Positions 8,239-17,747 of a DNA stretch of 64,000 nt are shown piece by piece. Source of the stretch: JBFXAM01 sp050184295. Lineage in GTDB: Bacteria > Planctomycetota > Phycisphaerae > UBA1845 > Fen-1342. The stretch lies in assembly GCA_050184295.1 (NCBI GenBank), contig JBFXAM010000009.1, forward strand, positions 4,587 through 68,586, read 5' to 3'. The position numbers were made by a program, and so were the translations under genes. Positions within the stretch are counted from its first letter, which is position 1; each line of letters begins with the position of its first letter. The notes under the pieces are model-generated. The model made no database searches, was not told the DNA's origin, and saw only the letters and a program-made list of their open reading frames with translations.

Positions 8239-9183
8239 ATGAACGCGACTGCGACGCGCTATCGGCTTCCGTTCCGCGACGATCTGGGCTTCTGCAATGT
8301 CCTGCTTTCCGCGCTCGGCGGGGACGGCGCCAACATGGCCGCCAAGCTGCTGTTCAAGATCGCGGTGCAGGAGATGGGCCTCGACGGCGGGTACGACGCC
8401 CGCTACGGCTCGGAGAAGAAAGGCACCGCCACCGACGTCTCGCTGCGCCTGTGCGAGCCGGACAATCCGGTGCGCCAATCGGGTCCGTCGACACACCCCC
8501 ACGTGCTGGTTGTGTTTCACGACAACATGATCGAGCCGCTGGAGCTTCACCGTGGTTTGCAGCAAGGCGGCACCTGCGTCGTCAACACGCGCCGCCCACC
8601 CGACGAGGTTCGCGCCTGGCTGCGGTTGAATCGCGGGCGCCTCGTCTGTCTCGACGCCTCGGCGGTCGCGCACGACAGCGGCAGCCGGCTGAACATGCCG
8701 CTGCTGGCGGTGCTCACCCACGAGCTGGGCTTCCCCGACGAGCTGGTCGCCGAGCAGGTCCGCAAGCGCTGGCCGCGCGCCGCCAACGCGAACATCACCG
8801 CGTTCGAGCAGGCCCTGCACGGCGTGAGCGCCCGACAGTATGAGCGGGGCGCGTTCGAGGTGCTCAGCGGCGCGCCGCCCCGCGGCCCGATCGGCTGGGC
8901 GAACATGCTGAACGGCGGCACGATCGACGCGCTGACGCACACGACGCGCGGGCGCGACAACCGCCTTGCGGCGCAGGGGCGCGTGCCGCGCTTCGCGCCG
9001 GAGTCGTGCATCTCCTGCGGCATCTGCCTGACGGTGTGCAGCGATCCCGGCGGGCTGGTGTGGAGTGACGGCAAGATGGTGGGCATCGACGACCGCTTCT
9101 GCAAAGGCTGCATGCGGTGCGTCGAGGTGTGTCCGGAGACCAAGAAGGGCAAGGCGCTGGTCGCGTCGAACGGCGATGAGTAG
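8239..9183 (+). CDS. 2-oxoacid:acceptor oxidoreductase, fused gamma-ferredoxin (delta) subunit
   Basis: Subunit of a CoA-dependent 2-oxoacid (pyruvate-type) oxidoreductase. Residues about 20-200 match the gamma-subunit domain (LSALGGDGANMAAKLL, ARYGSEKKGTATDVSLRL), which takes part in CoA handling and subunit contacts. Residues about 255-305 form a two-cluster ferredoxin: CISCGICLTVC and CKGCMRCVEVC, each a CxxCxxCxxxC set for a [4Fe-4S] cluster, which passes electrons out. The gene thus fuses what are separate gamma and delta genes in archaeal-type enzymes. GGAG precedes the ATG at 8239. The next gene follows after 11 bases, so the two are co-transcribed, most likely from the sigma-54 promoter upstream. 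The oxoacid used cannot be fixed from sequence. Confidence 0.88.
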   Translation: MNATATRYRLPFRDDLGFCNVLLSALGGDGANMAAKLLFKIAVQEMGLDGGYDARYGSEKKGTATDVSLRLCEPDNPVRQSGPSTHPHVLVVFHDNMIEPLELHRGLQQGGTCVVNTRRPPDEVRAWLRLNRGRLVCLDASAVAHDSGSRLNMPLLAVLTHELGFPDELVAEQVRKRWPRAANANITAFEQALHGVSARQYERGAFEVLSGAPPRGPIGWANMLNGGTIDALTHTTRGRDNRLAAQGRVPRFAPESCISCGICLTVCSDPGGLVWSDGKMVGIDDRFCKGCMRCVEVCPETKKGKALVASNGDE

Positions 9184-9194
9184 GGAGGCTGATC

Positions 9195-11507
9195 ATGACC
9201 GTAGCAACGCTGGATCGTGAACCGCGGGTGGTCTCCGACCGCCCGCCTCAGACGCCGCTGCTGGGCAACGGCAACGACGCGGTGGCGCGGGCGATTCTGG
9301 ACATCGGGTACGACTGTGAGGGGTATTACCCGATCACGCCGTCGTCCGACGCGGGCGAGGCGGTGTCCGAGGCGTTCGCGAAAGGCGAAACCGACATCGC
9401 GTTTGTCATTGCGACCAGCGAGCTGGCGGCGCTGGGCATTTGCGCCGGGGCGGCGGTCGCGGGGGCGCGCGTGGTCGACGTCACCAGCGCCAACGGACTG
9501 CTGCTCAAGGCCGAGCAGATGCCCGCGATCAGCGGGCTCGGGCTCCCGATGGTGCTCAACCTCTCGACGCGCGACGTGTCCGCGCCGCTGAACATCAAGA
9601 ACGGCCATTCCGATCTCTACGCGACGCTCGGCTGGGGCTGGCTCGTTTTTCTCGCGCCGACGGTCCAGGCGTGCTACGACATGAACGTCATCGCGATCCG
9701 CGTCGCCGAGGCGGTCAACCTGCCCGCGATCGTCGCGTACGACGGTTTTCACACGTCGCACGCGACGCGCCGCTTCCAGGTTTTCAAGGATCGCGAGGCG
9801 GTCCGGAGGTTCGTCGGACCGGCGCCCTTCAAGGCGACGCTTGCCGGACGGAACGGCCGCTTCAGCCTGCTCGACGTGCAGCACCCGCGGACGTTCGGCG
9901 CGTACATGAATGACGACCTGATCAACACCAAGGTGCAGCTCGAGCAGAAGTTCGATCGCGCCTACGAAGTGATTCCTGCCGTCTTCGCCGAGTTTGAGCG
10001 GCTGAGCGGGCGGCGCTACACGTTCACGCAGCAGTACGGCGACCGCACGGCGCCGCGCTGCCTGGTGGCGCTCAACACGGCCGGCGAGGCCGCCAAGGAC
10101 GCCGTCGACGAGTTGCAGCGGCGCGGCGAGCCGGTCAATCTCGTGATTCCCACCGTTCTGCGTCCCTGGCCGGAGCGCGAGCTGCTCGACGCGATCGGCA
10201 GTTCGACGCGGATCGTCGTCGCCGAACGCGGCAGCCAGTACGGCGCGAGCAACTACCTGGCGAACGAATTGGGCGCCTCGATTCAACGCCGCCCGGAGCA
10301 GTTCCGCACGCCGGCGCGCATCTGGCAGCGCACCTATGGCATCGGCGGGCTGAATTTCACGCGCGAGGACGCGTTTCGCATGTACTCGCTGGCGGCCGAG
10401 GACGCACCGGGCGCGGCTCCGACCGACGACGCGCCGCGGTTCGGCTTCTGCGAGGAGAAGAGCTACCACGGCGCCTGGCGCGGCGACGCGAAGTATGACC
10501 CGCCTGTCACGCTGACGCCGCTGACGGTCGCCGATTGCTCGCTCAACGTGGGCGCCGGCGACAAGGTGAATCTCAAGGAGCTCTCGAAGATGCCGACGCG
10601 CTTCGAGAAGCACAGCGCGTGTCCCGGCTGCGGCATTTTCACGACGCTGAACCTGTTTCTGCGCGGCATCGACGGGCATGTCGTGCTGCTGTTCAATACG
10701 GGCTGCGGGATGGTGGTGACGACCGGCTATCCGCTCACGAGCTTCAAGGTGCCTTATTTCCACAACCTGTTCCACAACGCGTCGTCGACCGCGACCGGCG
10801 TCGTCGAGATGGTGAAGCGGTTTCAGCGGCGCGGCGAGCTGCCGGAAGACGTGACCGTGATTGCGGTGACGGGCGACGGCGGCGACGACATCGGGATGGA
10901 TCAGGTCATCGGGGCGGCGCTTCGCAACGACCCGTTCATCATGCTGGAGTATGACAACAAGGGCTACATGAACACGGGCGCGCAGATGTGCTATACATGC
11001 TTCAAAGGCCAGGTCGCCGCCAACGCGCACGTTGGCGCCCAGCAGACCGGCAAACGCCAGCACCACAAGGACGTGATTGAGATTCTGCGCGGGACGTTCG
11101 CGCCCTATCTCGCGACCATCGCCGAATCGCACGCGCCCGACGCGATTCGCAAGGCCCGCAGAGCGCAGGCGACCGTGCGCGCGGGCGGCTTTGCGTTTGT
11201 CAAGGCGCTCTCGGTCTGCCCGCTCAACTGGGGCATGGACGAAGCGATCGGGCCTTCCGTCGTCGAAGCGTGCGTCAACGCCTGCCTCCACCCGCTCTTC
11301 GAAGTCGACCACGGCATCACGCGGGTCACGCACAATCCCGACACGAAGGGCGCCCGCATCCCGGTCACCGAGGCATTCGCGAAGATGGGCGGCGCGTTCC
11401 GCCACCTGGCGACGCCGGCATGCGCAGAGCTTGCCGCCGACGTTCAGGCGGAGGTGGACCGGCGCTGGACGCGCTTGAAGACGCTGGCGGACAACCCTTT
11501 GCTCTAG
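9195..11507 (+). CDS. 2-oxoacid:acceptor oxidoreductase, fused alpha-beta subunit (pyruvate:ferredoxin oxidoreductase-like)
   Basis: Catalytic part of the same enzyme: decarboxylates a 2-oxoacid on thiamine diphosphate and forms acyl-CoA, reducing ferredoxin. The first 400 residues are the alpha subunit, with the signature YYPITPSSDAGEAVSEAF and a transketolase-C-like segment (LVALNTAGEAAKDAVDEL). The beta subunit begins near residue 460 with a cluster-binding CPGCG, followed by a GCG and the TPP motif GDGGDDIGMDQ ... NKGYMNTG. At 770 residues it equals alpha plus beta joined end to end. The ribosome site GGGAGG lies just before ATG 9195, 11 bases after the gamma-delta gene. Together the two proteins contain all four archaeal-type domains in two fused chains. 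Pyruvate is the most likely substrate; 2-oxoglutarate or indolepyruvate cannot be excluded. Confidence 0.9.
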   Translation: MTVATLDREPRVVSDRPPQTPLLGNGNDAVARAILDIGYDCEGYYPITPSSDAGEAVSEAFAKGETDIAFVIATSELAALGICAGAAVAGARVVDVTSANGLLLKAEQMPAISGLGLPMVLNLSTRDVSAPLNIKNGHSDLYATLGWGWLVFLAPTVQACYDMNVIAIRVAEAVNLPAIVAYDGFHTSHATRRFQVFKDREAVRRFVGPAPFKATLAGRNGRFSLLDVQHPRTFGAYMNDDLINTKVQLEQKFDRAYEVIPAVFAEFERLSGRRYTFTQQYGDRTAPRCLVALNTAGEAAKDAVDELQRRGEPVNLVIPTVLRPWPERELLDAIGSSTRIVVAERGSQYGASNYLANELGASIQRRPEQFRTPARIWQRTYGIGGLNFTREDAFRMYSLAAEDAPGAAPTDDAPRFGFCEEKSYHGAWRGDAKYDPPVTLTPLTVADCSLNVGAGDKVNLKELSKMPTRFEKHSACPGCGIFTTLNLFLRGIDGHVVLLFNTGCGMVVTTGYPLTSFKVPYFHNLFHNASSTATGVVEMVKRFQRRGELPEDVTVIAVTGDGGDDIGMDQVIGAALRNDPFIMLEYDNKGYMNTGAQMCYTCFKGQVAANAHVGAQQTGKRQHHKDVIEILRGTFAPYLATIAESHAPDAIRKARRAQATVRAGGFAFVKALSVCPLNWGMDEAIGPSVVEACVNACLHPLFEVDHGITRVTHNPDTKGARIPVTEAFAKMGGAFRHLATPACAELAADVQAEVDRRWTRLKTLADNPLL

Positions 11508-11587
11508 CGGCCCGCCCGTCGCGCGCAGCGCACGGGGCGCCGTGCTCGTGTGGCGCCTCGAAAGAAAGCGATCCTTTCACGGACCGA

Positions 11588-11609
11588 CGCGCGGCCTTAA
11601 AGCCGCGCG
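11588..11609. terminator. Hairpin A between convergent genes
   Basis: Eight-base arms CGCGCGGC / GCCGCGCG around CTTAAA, in the 166-base gap between the oxidoreductase operon and the convergent histidine kinase. It would act for either strand. The sequence also resembles short dispersed palindromes, so it may be a repeat rather than a dedicated terminator. Confidence 0.4.
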
Positions 11610-11620
11610 GAACCGCCGCG

Positions 11621-11638
11621 CGCGACATGAATGTCGCG
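11621..11638. repeat. Hairpin B, palindromic unit
   Basis: CGCGACAT-GA-ATGTCGCG: eight-base perfect arms with a two-base centre, 11 bases from hairpin A. The tandem pair of palindromes in a convergent gap is the usual setting of REP-like elements. Confidence 0.4.
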
Positions 11639-11673
11639 GCTCCAGTACGGCGCGGTCTTGATGAGGCACTACG

Positions 11674-13689
11674 CTAGGCCGGGGCGGGCTCGCGCGGCAG
11701 ACGGACCGTAAACGTGCTGCCTTTGCCGGGGCGCGACTGCACGTCGAGCGAGCCGCGGTGCGCGTCCACGATGTGCTTTACGATCGTGAGCCCCAGCCCG
11801 GTGCCGCGCGTCTTGCGCACGTGTGGATCGGGAGCGCGGTAGAAACTGTCGCCGATGCGATCGAGGTGGCCGCGCGTCATGCCGATGCCGCGGTCCTCGA
11901 CGATCATGAAGACGAAGCGTTCGTTGGCGTCGACGGCGAGGCGGACGAACTTCTGGTCGTGCGAATAGCGATACGCGTTCTGAAGCAGGTTGACCAGCAG
12001 CTGCTGGAGCGCGGGGGCGTCCGCCATCAGGGTCGGCAGGCTCGGCGCGATTTCCAGCTTGGTCGTGAACCCATCGCGCGCGAACTGCGGCTCGAAGAGC
12101 GCCCAAGCCTGCCGCGCCACGGCGCCCGGTTCGCACTGCGCAAACTGGTACTGCTTGCGGCCGGAGTCCATCTTGCTGAAGTCGAGGATGCTGTCGAGCA
12201 GGCCCGTCAGCCGCTCGCTCTCGCGCGTAATCGTCGCCAGATACTGGTTCACGCGCTCAATCTCGCGGATCCGCCCGGTCTGAAGCGTCTCGGAGAGCAG
12301 GCGGATCAGGGCCAGCGGCGTCTTCAACTCGTGGCTCACGTCCGCGACGAAGCGGCGCTGGAGCCGCACCAGCTCGCGCTGTCGCTGCATCACCCGAAAC
12401 ATCGTCCAGATTACGACGCCCCACGCGCCCGCGGTCCCCAGCGCGGTGGTGAACAGCAGCGTGATGCGGCGGAAGTTGGCGCTCCAGAGCTTGGCGATCG
12501 TGGCGGGCGTGGGGATGAGCTCGGCGCCGCCGAACGCGTCGCCGAGACGGCGGATGGGCTCTTCAGCGCTGCGTTCGCCGGGCAGCACGACGCGCCACTC
12601 AGCGCTGGGTCCATAGGGTCCCCAATAGCGCTCGACGAGGTCGCGCGCCGGGGCGACGACCGCGAGGTAGCGCCCCAGGCCGATGGCGCGCGTCGCGACG
12701 ATGACCGAGTACTGCGGCGCGATCTGGGCGGTGAAGAACGCGAACTGTTCGGCAATCGATTCGCGCCGCGCGGCAAAAGTGCGGTCGAGATCGGCCGCGA
12801 CCGAGGCGGTGGCGTCGCGGCGGCGCGCCCGGTGTTCGATTTCCTCGAGCCAGTCGCGCGGCGAGGTTCCGCCGTCCACCGCGGGCGAGCTGCCCGCAGG
12901 TGGAGTGTCCGCGCCGGGCGCGTCGGGCAGGCCGAGCGTGTCGGTCAGCGCGCGCAAGAGCGCGACGTCGGGTCCGCTGTAGCGCGCCGGGTGCTCGGCG
13001 ATCATCTGCTCGAGAAGCGCGACCGCGGCTTTGCGGGCCGCGTCATTGTCGCCCCCGGCGTGCAGTGAGTCGATCGCGGCGAGGCGCGCGGCATACGCCA
13101 GCCGGCGCGTCAGCGGCTCGCGCGAGAAATGACCGGCGGCGTCAATGTACGCGTCGGCCGCGGCCCGCAGCGCGCCGCTCTTGCGCAGCAGCGCGGCTTG
13201 TGCGAGCCGGCTCTCGACCCGCAGCTGCGCCTCGCCGGAATCGGCCAGCCGGGCATAGGCCTCCGTCGCCTCGCGATAGCTCTGCTCCACGAATTCGAGC
13301 TGCTCGGCTTCGCGCAGCAGCTCGCTGTCCGAGCGCGGGGTCACCGTGTAGAGCGCCGGGAGCGGCAGCGGCCGCCATTCGCGTTCGTCTTCCTCGAGGA
13401 AAGCCATGAACCACAGCGACTGGCGCGTCAGCCAGTCGTCGAGGGCGACGACGCCGCCGGATTCGCACGCCGTCGTCGCGTCGAGAAAGGCGCGTTCGAG
13501 ATCGGCGTGCAGGGCGGCGGTGCGCAGGCCGGCCTCGCGTGCGGCGGAGGTTCGCAGGTTGGCGAGTTCGCGTTCGCGCAGCGTCTCGCCTTGACGCATG
13601 ACCGCGGTGACCGTGAGCGTGGTGAGCGCCAGGCTCAGCAAGATCGCGAATCCCAGGAGCAATCGGTCGATGACGAGGCGCGACACCAC
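11674..13689 (-). CDS. Membrane sensor histidine kinase
   Basis: Two-component sensor of 671 residues. A transmembrane helix at about 5-31 and another at 409-431 enclose a periplasmic region of roughly 375 residues that is helical and Ala/Arg/Glu-rich; it shows no recognisable ligand domain, but has TPR-like stretches (EQSYREATEAYARLADSGEAQ). The cytoplasmic part has a HisKA domain with the phospho-accepting His453 in VSHELKTPL, then an ATPase domain with N box (NLLQNAYRYS), G1 (EDRGIGM), F (SFYRAPDP) and G2 (GTGLGLTIVKHI). The start is taken as GTG 13689 (GTG 13686 is possible), ten bases after the upstream gene's stop, so the two form an operon. No response regulator is adjacent, so its partner lies elsewhere. 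Signal unknown. Confidence 0.88.
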   Translation of the reverse strand: MVSRLVIDRLLLGFAILLSLALTTLTVTAVMRQGETLRERELANLRTSAAREAGLRTAALHADLERAFLDATTACESGGVVALDDWLTRQSLWFMAFLEEDEREWRPLPLPALYTVTPRSDSELLREAEQLEFVEQSYREATEAYARLADSGEAQLRVESRLAQAALLRKSGALRAAADAYIDAAGHFSREPLTRRLAYAARLAAIDSLHAGGDNDAARKAAVALLEQMIAEHPARYSGPDVALLRALTDTLGLPDAPGADTPPAGSSPAVDGGTSPRDWLEEIEHRARRRDATASVAADLDRTFAARRESIAEQFAFFTAQIAPQYSVIVATRAIGLGRYLAVVAPARDLVERYWGPYGPSAEWRVVLPGERSAEEPIRRLGDAFGGAELIPTPATIAKLWSANFRRITLLFTTALGTAGAWGVVIWTMFRVMQRQRELVRLQRRFVADVSHELKTPLALIRLLSETLQTGRIREIERVNQYLATITRESERLTGLLDSILDFSKMDSGRKQYQFAQCEPGAVARQAWALFEPQFARDGFTTKLEIAPSLPTLMADAPALQQLLVNLLQNAYRYSHDQKFVRLAVDANERFVFMIVEDRGIGMTRGHLDRIGDSFYRAPDPHVRKTRGTGLGLTIVKHIVDAHRGSLDVQSRPGKGSTFTVRLPREPAPA

Positions 13690-13699
13690 GGGGCTCGCT

Positions 13700-15247
13700 T
13701 CAGGGCTGGGAGGTCGGCGACGATGGCGCGCGCAGTTCGCGACGCGCCCGAAACTCGGCGTAGCGGGACTCGACGAACTCCGCCGCGCGGCGGCGCAATT
13801 CGTCCAGACTCGGGCGCAGATCGAAGGGCTGCGCGGGCTCGTGCAGCAGCCCGACTTCGCGACCCAGTAACCGCACCGTGAGAATCGTCTTTTCGCGGTC
13901 GCCGTGCGTACCGAAGACGAACAGCCGCTCGTCACGCACCTGCAAGCGCACGCCGAGCTGTGTGTATTCGATCCGCTCGGGAAGCACGTCGGGCAGCGTG
14001 ACGCCGAGCGCGCGGCGAACCAGCTCGCGGAGCAGCGTGCCTTCGATGAAATCGAGGCCGTCGTCGGGCGGCGCGACGTGCGCGACCGCGTCGAGCGAAA
14101 CGATGCGGTTGTCCTCGATCGTGAGATCCTCCAGGTCCAGCACCAGGTCGCCGCTCATGGCGCCCAGGCCCATCCGGCGCGAGAAATCGGCGAGCGATGC
14201 GCGCGCGCAGCGGCCCGAAACAATGAGCCGCTCGATTCCCAGCGCCGAGAGGCGCGCTTCGCGCACGCGCAGCGTCGTCTGGCCGGCGAGGTTTTCGAGT
14301 CCGAACGGCGCGAGCAGGTCGCCGAGCACCAGGTCGGAGACGACGCCGCGGAAGCGCAGCCGGACCGGCGTGCGATCCTCGATCCGCAGCTCCTCGAGCT
14401 CGATCTCGCCGCAGCGTCCGCGGACCGGCCGGGGAAACCACGGGGCGAGCGCTTCGCCCAGTTGCAGCCCGGTCACGATACCGCGGGCGGTGAGGACGGC
14501 GACCGGGCCCGACTCGGCATAGTCGAGGCGGCCGGCGAACTCGCCGGTGCGCAGGTCGCTTCGCAGCAGGTCGGCCAACCCAACAATCGCGAGCGGAAGG
14601 CGCGGGACCGCGAGCTCCAGGCGGTCGATGCGGACGCCGTCCGCGCGCGGCGAAAAGGTCGCCATCAGCGACACGGGTTCGCGCGAGCGGTGGCCGTTGA
14701 ACTGGTGGCAGAAGACGGCGGCGTGTCCGACGGTTGGCGAGTCGAACGTGACCGCGCCGCTGGCGTCCGAGAGCACGGCGCGGAACGCGTCGCGCGCGAA
14801 CGCCAGCTCCATGCCGCCAAACGTGACGCGCCGGGGACCGTCGGGCGCGAACCCAGGGCGCAATCCTGACTCGACGATTTGGCGATAGTCGCCGCGCAGC
14901 CACGTCCGCGCGGAAATCTCGCACTTTCCCCCGCTCAGCTCGAGCTCGTACGCGAACGGGTCGCTCGGAGTCGGTTGGCGGATCAGCAGCGCCGCGTCGC
15001 AGTCGAGCGCGACGCCGCGGCGGTCGGGCAGAAAAACGCGTACGCCGTCGAACTGTCGCGTTTGCAGGGAGCGCGGGACGACGCGGCGGATTTCGGCCGG
15101 GAGCGCCAGCGCCCCGGCGAGGTACGCCGCGCAGGTGGCTCGATAGCCGGCGCTGCGCAAATAGCACGCGTAGGCGGAAGTGGCGGCCAGCGAGCCGCCC
15201 ACGAGCGCAGCAAGCAGCAGCAGGGCCAGCCAGCGGGCGTTCGGCAT
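13700..15247 (-). CDS. Membrane-anchored exported protein of unknown function, operon with sensor kinase
   Basis: Unrecognised 515-residue protein. One N-terminal hydrophobic helix (WLALLLLAALVGGSLAATS) anchors or exports it. The rest alternates short beta-like strands with repeated patterns (VRIDRLELAVPRL, GEIELEELRIEDRTP, SGDLVLDLEDLTIEDNR), an outline shared with AsmA/TamB or LEA-like proteins that span the periplasm, but I cannot assign a family. Four or more cysteines lie in the N-terminal half. The start is ATG 15247; an earlier in-frame ATG at 15298 is possible. It ends ten bases before the histidine kinase start, so a joint role, for example an extracytoplasmic accessory of the sensor, is plausible but unproven. 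Confidence 0.65.
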   Translation of the reverse strand: MPNARWLALLLLAALVGGSLAATSAYACYLRSAGYRATCAAYLAGALALPAEIRRVVPRSLQTRQFDGVRVFLPDRRGVALDCDAALLIRQPTPSDPFAYELELSGGKCEISARTWLRGDYRQIVESGLRPGFAPDGPRRVTFGGMELAFARDAFRAVLSDASGAVTFDSPTVGHAAVFCHQFNGHRSREPVSLMATFSPRADGVRIDRLELAVPRLPLAIVGLADLLRSDLRTGEFAGRLDYAESGPVAVLTARGIVTGLQLGEALAPWFPRPVRGRCGEIELEELRIEDRTPVRLRFRGVVSDLVLGDLLAPFGLENLAGQTTLRVREARLSALGIERLIVSGRCARASLADFSRRMGLGAMSGDLVLDLEDLTIEDNRIVSLDAVAHVAPPDDGLDFIEGTLLRELVRRALGVTLPDVLPERIEYTQLGVRLQVRDERLFVFGTHGDREKTILTVRLLGREVGLLHEPAQPFDLRPSLDELRRRAAEFVESRYAEFRARRELRAPSSPTSQP

Positions 15248-15365
15248 GCCTGCGATTCTACCCGCGGCCGCGAGTTCTACAGGTGGCCGGCGGATCAACC
15301 GATTTTATGGGAAAGCGTCGTGCTCGAAGCCGGCGCGCCCGACTGCCGCACAGCGGAGAGCGTCC

Positions 15366-15872
15366 ATGAAGCGTCGTTGCGTCTGGGTTGGTCCCCTCCT
15401 CGTTGCGATCACGGGCTGCAATCAGCCCAACGAACGGCTCAACGCGCCGCCCCATGGGGAAGCCGAGCGCACCAGCGAGATGCAGGGCACCTATGTCTAC
15501 ATGATGGACAATGCGCTGCTCGCCGACATGACCATGTCCGACATGCATTTTCTCCCGCACCGGGCGCGCCTCACGGACCTCGGCGAGCGCCGCCTGAGCC
15601 GCATGGCCGAGTTGGTGCAGGAGTACGGCGGCGAGATTCGCTATAGCACCGAGGTGGACGACGCCACGCTCGTCAGCGATCGCCAAACGACGATCCGAAC
15701 GTTCCTGAAGGAGCGCGGCATGGACGTCGTCGCAGATCGCGTTCGCGAGGACATCCCCGGCGGGCGCGGCATGCGCGCCGCGGAAGTGCTGACGTTCAAG
15801 TTGCCCGGCGCGTGTCCGAAGGCCGACGGCGGTGCAACGGCCGCGGCGCCCGGCGCGGGATCGACGCCGTAG
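15366..15872 (+). CDS. Small lipoprotein, OmpA-like outline
   Basis: A 168-residue lipoprotein: the signal segment ends in a lipobox before Cys18 (ITGC). After it come MTMSDMHFLPH, then a helix (RLSRMAELVQEYGG) and SDRQTTIRTFLKERGMD. The order strand, LTDLGERRL helix, strand, helix with a conserved Arg, strand is reminiscent of a short OmpA-like peptidoglycan-binding domain, but the canonical NA..NRRV motif is absent, so this is inference. GGAGAG precedes ATG 15366. The gene lies directly upstream of a TPR lipoprotein, and the two may act together at the outer membrane. Confidence 0.65.
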   Translation: MKRRCVWVGPLLVAITGCNQPNERLNAPPHGEAERTSEMQGTYVYMMDNALLADMTMSDMHFLPHRARLTDLGERRLSRMAELVQEYGGEIRYSTEVDDATLVSDRQTTIRTFLKERGMDVVADRVREDIPGGRGMRAAEVLTFKLPGACPKADGGATAAAPGAGSTP

Positions 15873-16057
15873 CGCGGGGCGCGCCTCCGCGTCGCGGAGG
15901 AACGGTGTTGGGGAAGCATGGGATGCGTGTGGTCCGCAGCGTCGCGCGGGCTGCTGGGAATGGCGTCGGCCCCGGCGGGCCGACGGGTCGCGCCGGGTGC
16001 TGGTCCGGCGCGGGGAAAGCGAGACGACCCACGGGGTCAGCCTTCAGGAGTCGCGTC

Positions 16058-17722
16058 GTGCGCGCACATCGTATGCTGATGGGATGGGTGATCGTCGCTG
16101 GCGTGGTCGGCGTGTGTGCGAGTTGCACGCAGTCGAAGCCGACTGCCGGCCCGGGGCAGCTTCCGGCGCGGGATTCGAACGACTCGACGCCGGTGAAGAT
16201 CAGCGCGACGACCTATTTCGCGCACGGGCACCTGCTGGAGCGCTCCGGCAATCTTGAAGCCGCGGTCGAACAATATCGCAAGGCGCTCGAAGCGCAGCCC
16301 GACTTTCTCACGGCGCGCAACCGGCTGGGCATCACGCTCAACGCGCTCGGCCGCCACGCCGAGGCGACCGCGGAGTTCCGCCGCGCGCTCGCGATCAACC
16401 CCGGCCAGGCGCACCTGCACAACAACCTCGCCTTCAGTCTCTACGCCGAAGGCAATACCGCCGACGCCGAGGCTGCGGCTCGCCGGGCTTTGGAGCTCAA
16501 GCCGGACTTCGCCCGGGCGCGGATGAATCTGGGGCTGATTCTCGCGAAGCAAGAGCGCTATGACGCGGCGCTGGGCGAATTCCGCCAGGGTGTGGGCGAG
16601 GCGGACGCGTATTACAACTTGGCGTTGGTGCAGAGCGAGGCGGGCCGCTTCACCGACGCGGTGCGCTCGCTCGACCAGGCGCTGCGGATCGATCCGGGCA
16701 ACGAGTTGGCGCGCCAGCACCTGCACCAGATCGCCGACCGCGCCTCCCAGCAGGACGCCGGCATGACGCCCGCGCCCTACGCGACCGCGACGCCCGTGTC
16801 ACCCGCGCCATCCCCGGTCGACGCCGCGTACGCATCGTCCGGCGCCGACACGCCGCGCGAGATGCTCTCGCCGGTCGACATGTCGTCGCCGAGCGGTGCG
16901 TCCTCCGACCCGGGCTCGTCCAGCCCGACCGCAGGCGCGCCCGGCGACGGATCGAGCGCCGGCAGCGGCTTTTCGGCGGCGGCGAGCGCGTCGCGCCCGA
17001 TTCCCGCGCCGACCGTCGGCGGTTTCGACGAGACGGGTGTGAATCACGCGTTCATCACGCCCGGCGTGGCGCAGCCGCACACGCCGGCAGCGCACCCGTC
17101 GTCGTTCGACGCCGCGCAGACGACTGGGAGCGCGATCGAGACAAGCCACACGCCCGGAGAATCGAACACGATCGGCCACCCGACCGGGCACCCGCACGAC
17201 CGCGGTGTGTCCGGCACGGACAGCCCGCAGTCGTCGCACGACGTCGCGACGAGCCACGGGAGCACCGAATCAGGCGGGGAGAACGCGTTCACGCACGAAG
17301 CAACGACCGGCCACGCCGCCGCCGGGAGCGAAGGCCATGCCGCGAGAAACAACCTCGCGGATCCAACGCCGACGATCGGCTCGACGGCGATGTCGGACCG
17401 CGGGCACGCGGACGCAAACAGCAGCGACGCTCGTCCGCACGGCGATGACTCGCATCCCGCGCCGCTGGACACCCACGCCAATCGCGCCGACGCGCACGCG
17501 TCCGACGCACCGCCCGCCATCGTCCCGGTCGGATCGGCGGAGCGCGCCCGTGCAGCGGCCGCCGGCTTTCGCGCGCTGGCCTCCACGGCACACACCTGGT
17601 GCTTCCAGGGCTTCTTCTGGCAGCAGTGCTTTGCGTTCCTGGCCGTGCAGGCCGAGGCCAACGCGGTTCACGGCGGTGTGCCGGGATCGGCGGCGGAATC
17701 CGTGACCCACGGCGTGCAGTAG
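16058..17722 (+). CDS. TPR-repeat lipoprotein with low-complexity tail
   Basis: A 554-residue exported protein. The GTG at 16058 is chosen because CAGGAG lies seven bases upstream and it supplies a basic n-region before the hydrophobic stretch and lipobox (VCASC). Residues about 45-230 hold five or six tetratricopeptide repeats (LLERSGNLEAAVEQYRKALE, ALGRHAEATAEFRRALAINP, and so on), a scaffold for protein contacts. Residues about 240-500 are Ser/Thr/Ala/Gly/His-rich and apparently disordered, with recurring GHATG- and SHG-type pieces. The last 50 residues return to an ordered segment with two cysteines (HTWCFQGFFWQQCFAF). Resembles assembly-factor TPR proteins in outline; the role is unknown. 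Confidence 0.75.
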   Translation: MRAHRMLMGWVIVAGVVGVCASCTQSKPTAGPGQLPARDSNDSTPVKISATTYFAHGHLLERSGNLEAAVEQYRKALEAQPDFLTARNRLGITLNALGRHAEATAEFRRALAINPGQAHLHNNLAFSLYAEGNTADAEAAARRALELKPDFARARMNLGLILAKQERYDAALGEFRQGVGEADAYYNLALVQSEAGRFTDAVRSLDQALRIDPGNELARQHLHQIADRASQQDAGMTPAPYATATPVSPAPSPVDAAYASSGADTPREMLSPVDMSSPSGASSDPGSSSPTAGAPGDGSSAGSGFSAAASASRPIPAPTVGGFDETGVNHAFITPGVAQPHTPAAHPSSFDAAQTTGSAIETSHTPGESNTIGHPTGHPHDRGVSGTDSPQSSHDVATSHGSTESGGENAFTHEATTGHAAAGSEGHAARNNLADPTPTIGSTAMSDRGHADANSSDARPHGDDSHPAPLDTHANRADAHASDAPPAIVPVGSAERARAAAAGFRALASTAHTWCFQGFFWQQCFAFLAVQAEANAVHGGVPGSAAESVTHGVQ

Positions 17723-17747
17723 GCCGCGCGGCGGATTCGCGCGGACG

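Noticed and set aside
16140..16180. GGATTCGAAC resembling a tRNA T-arm
   Set aside because: It lies in the coding frame of the TPR lipoprotein and no acceptor or anticodon arms can be folded around it.
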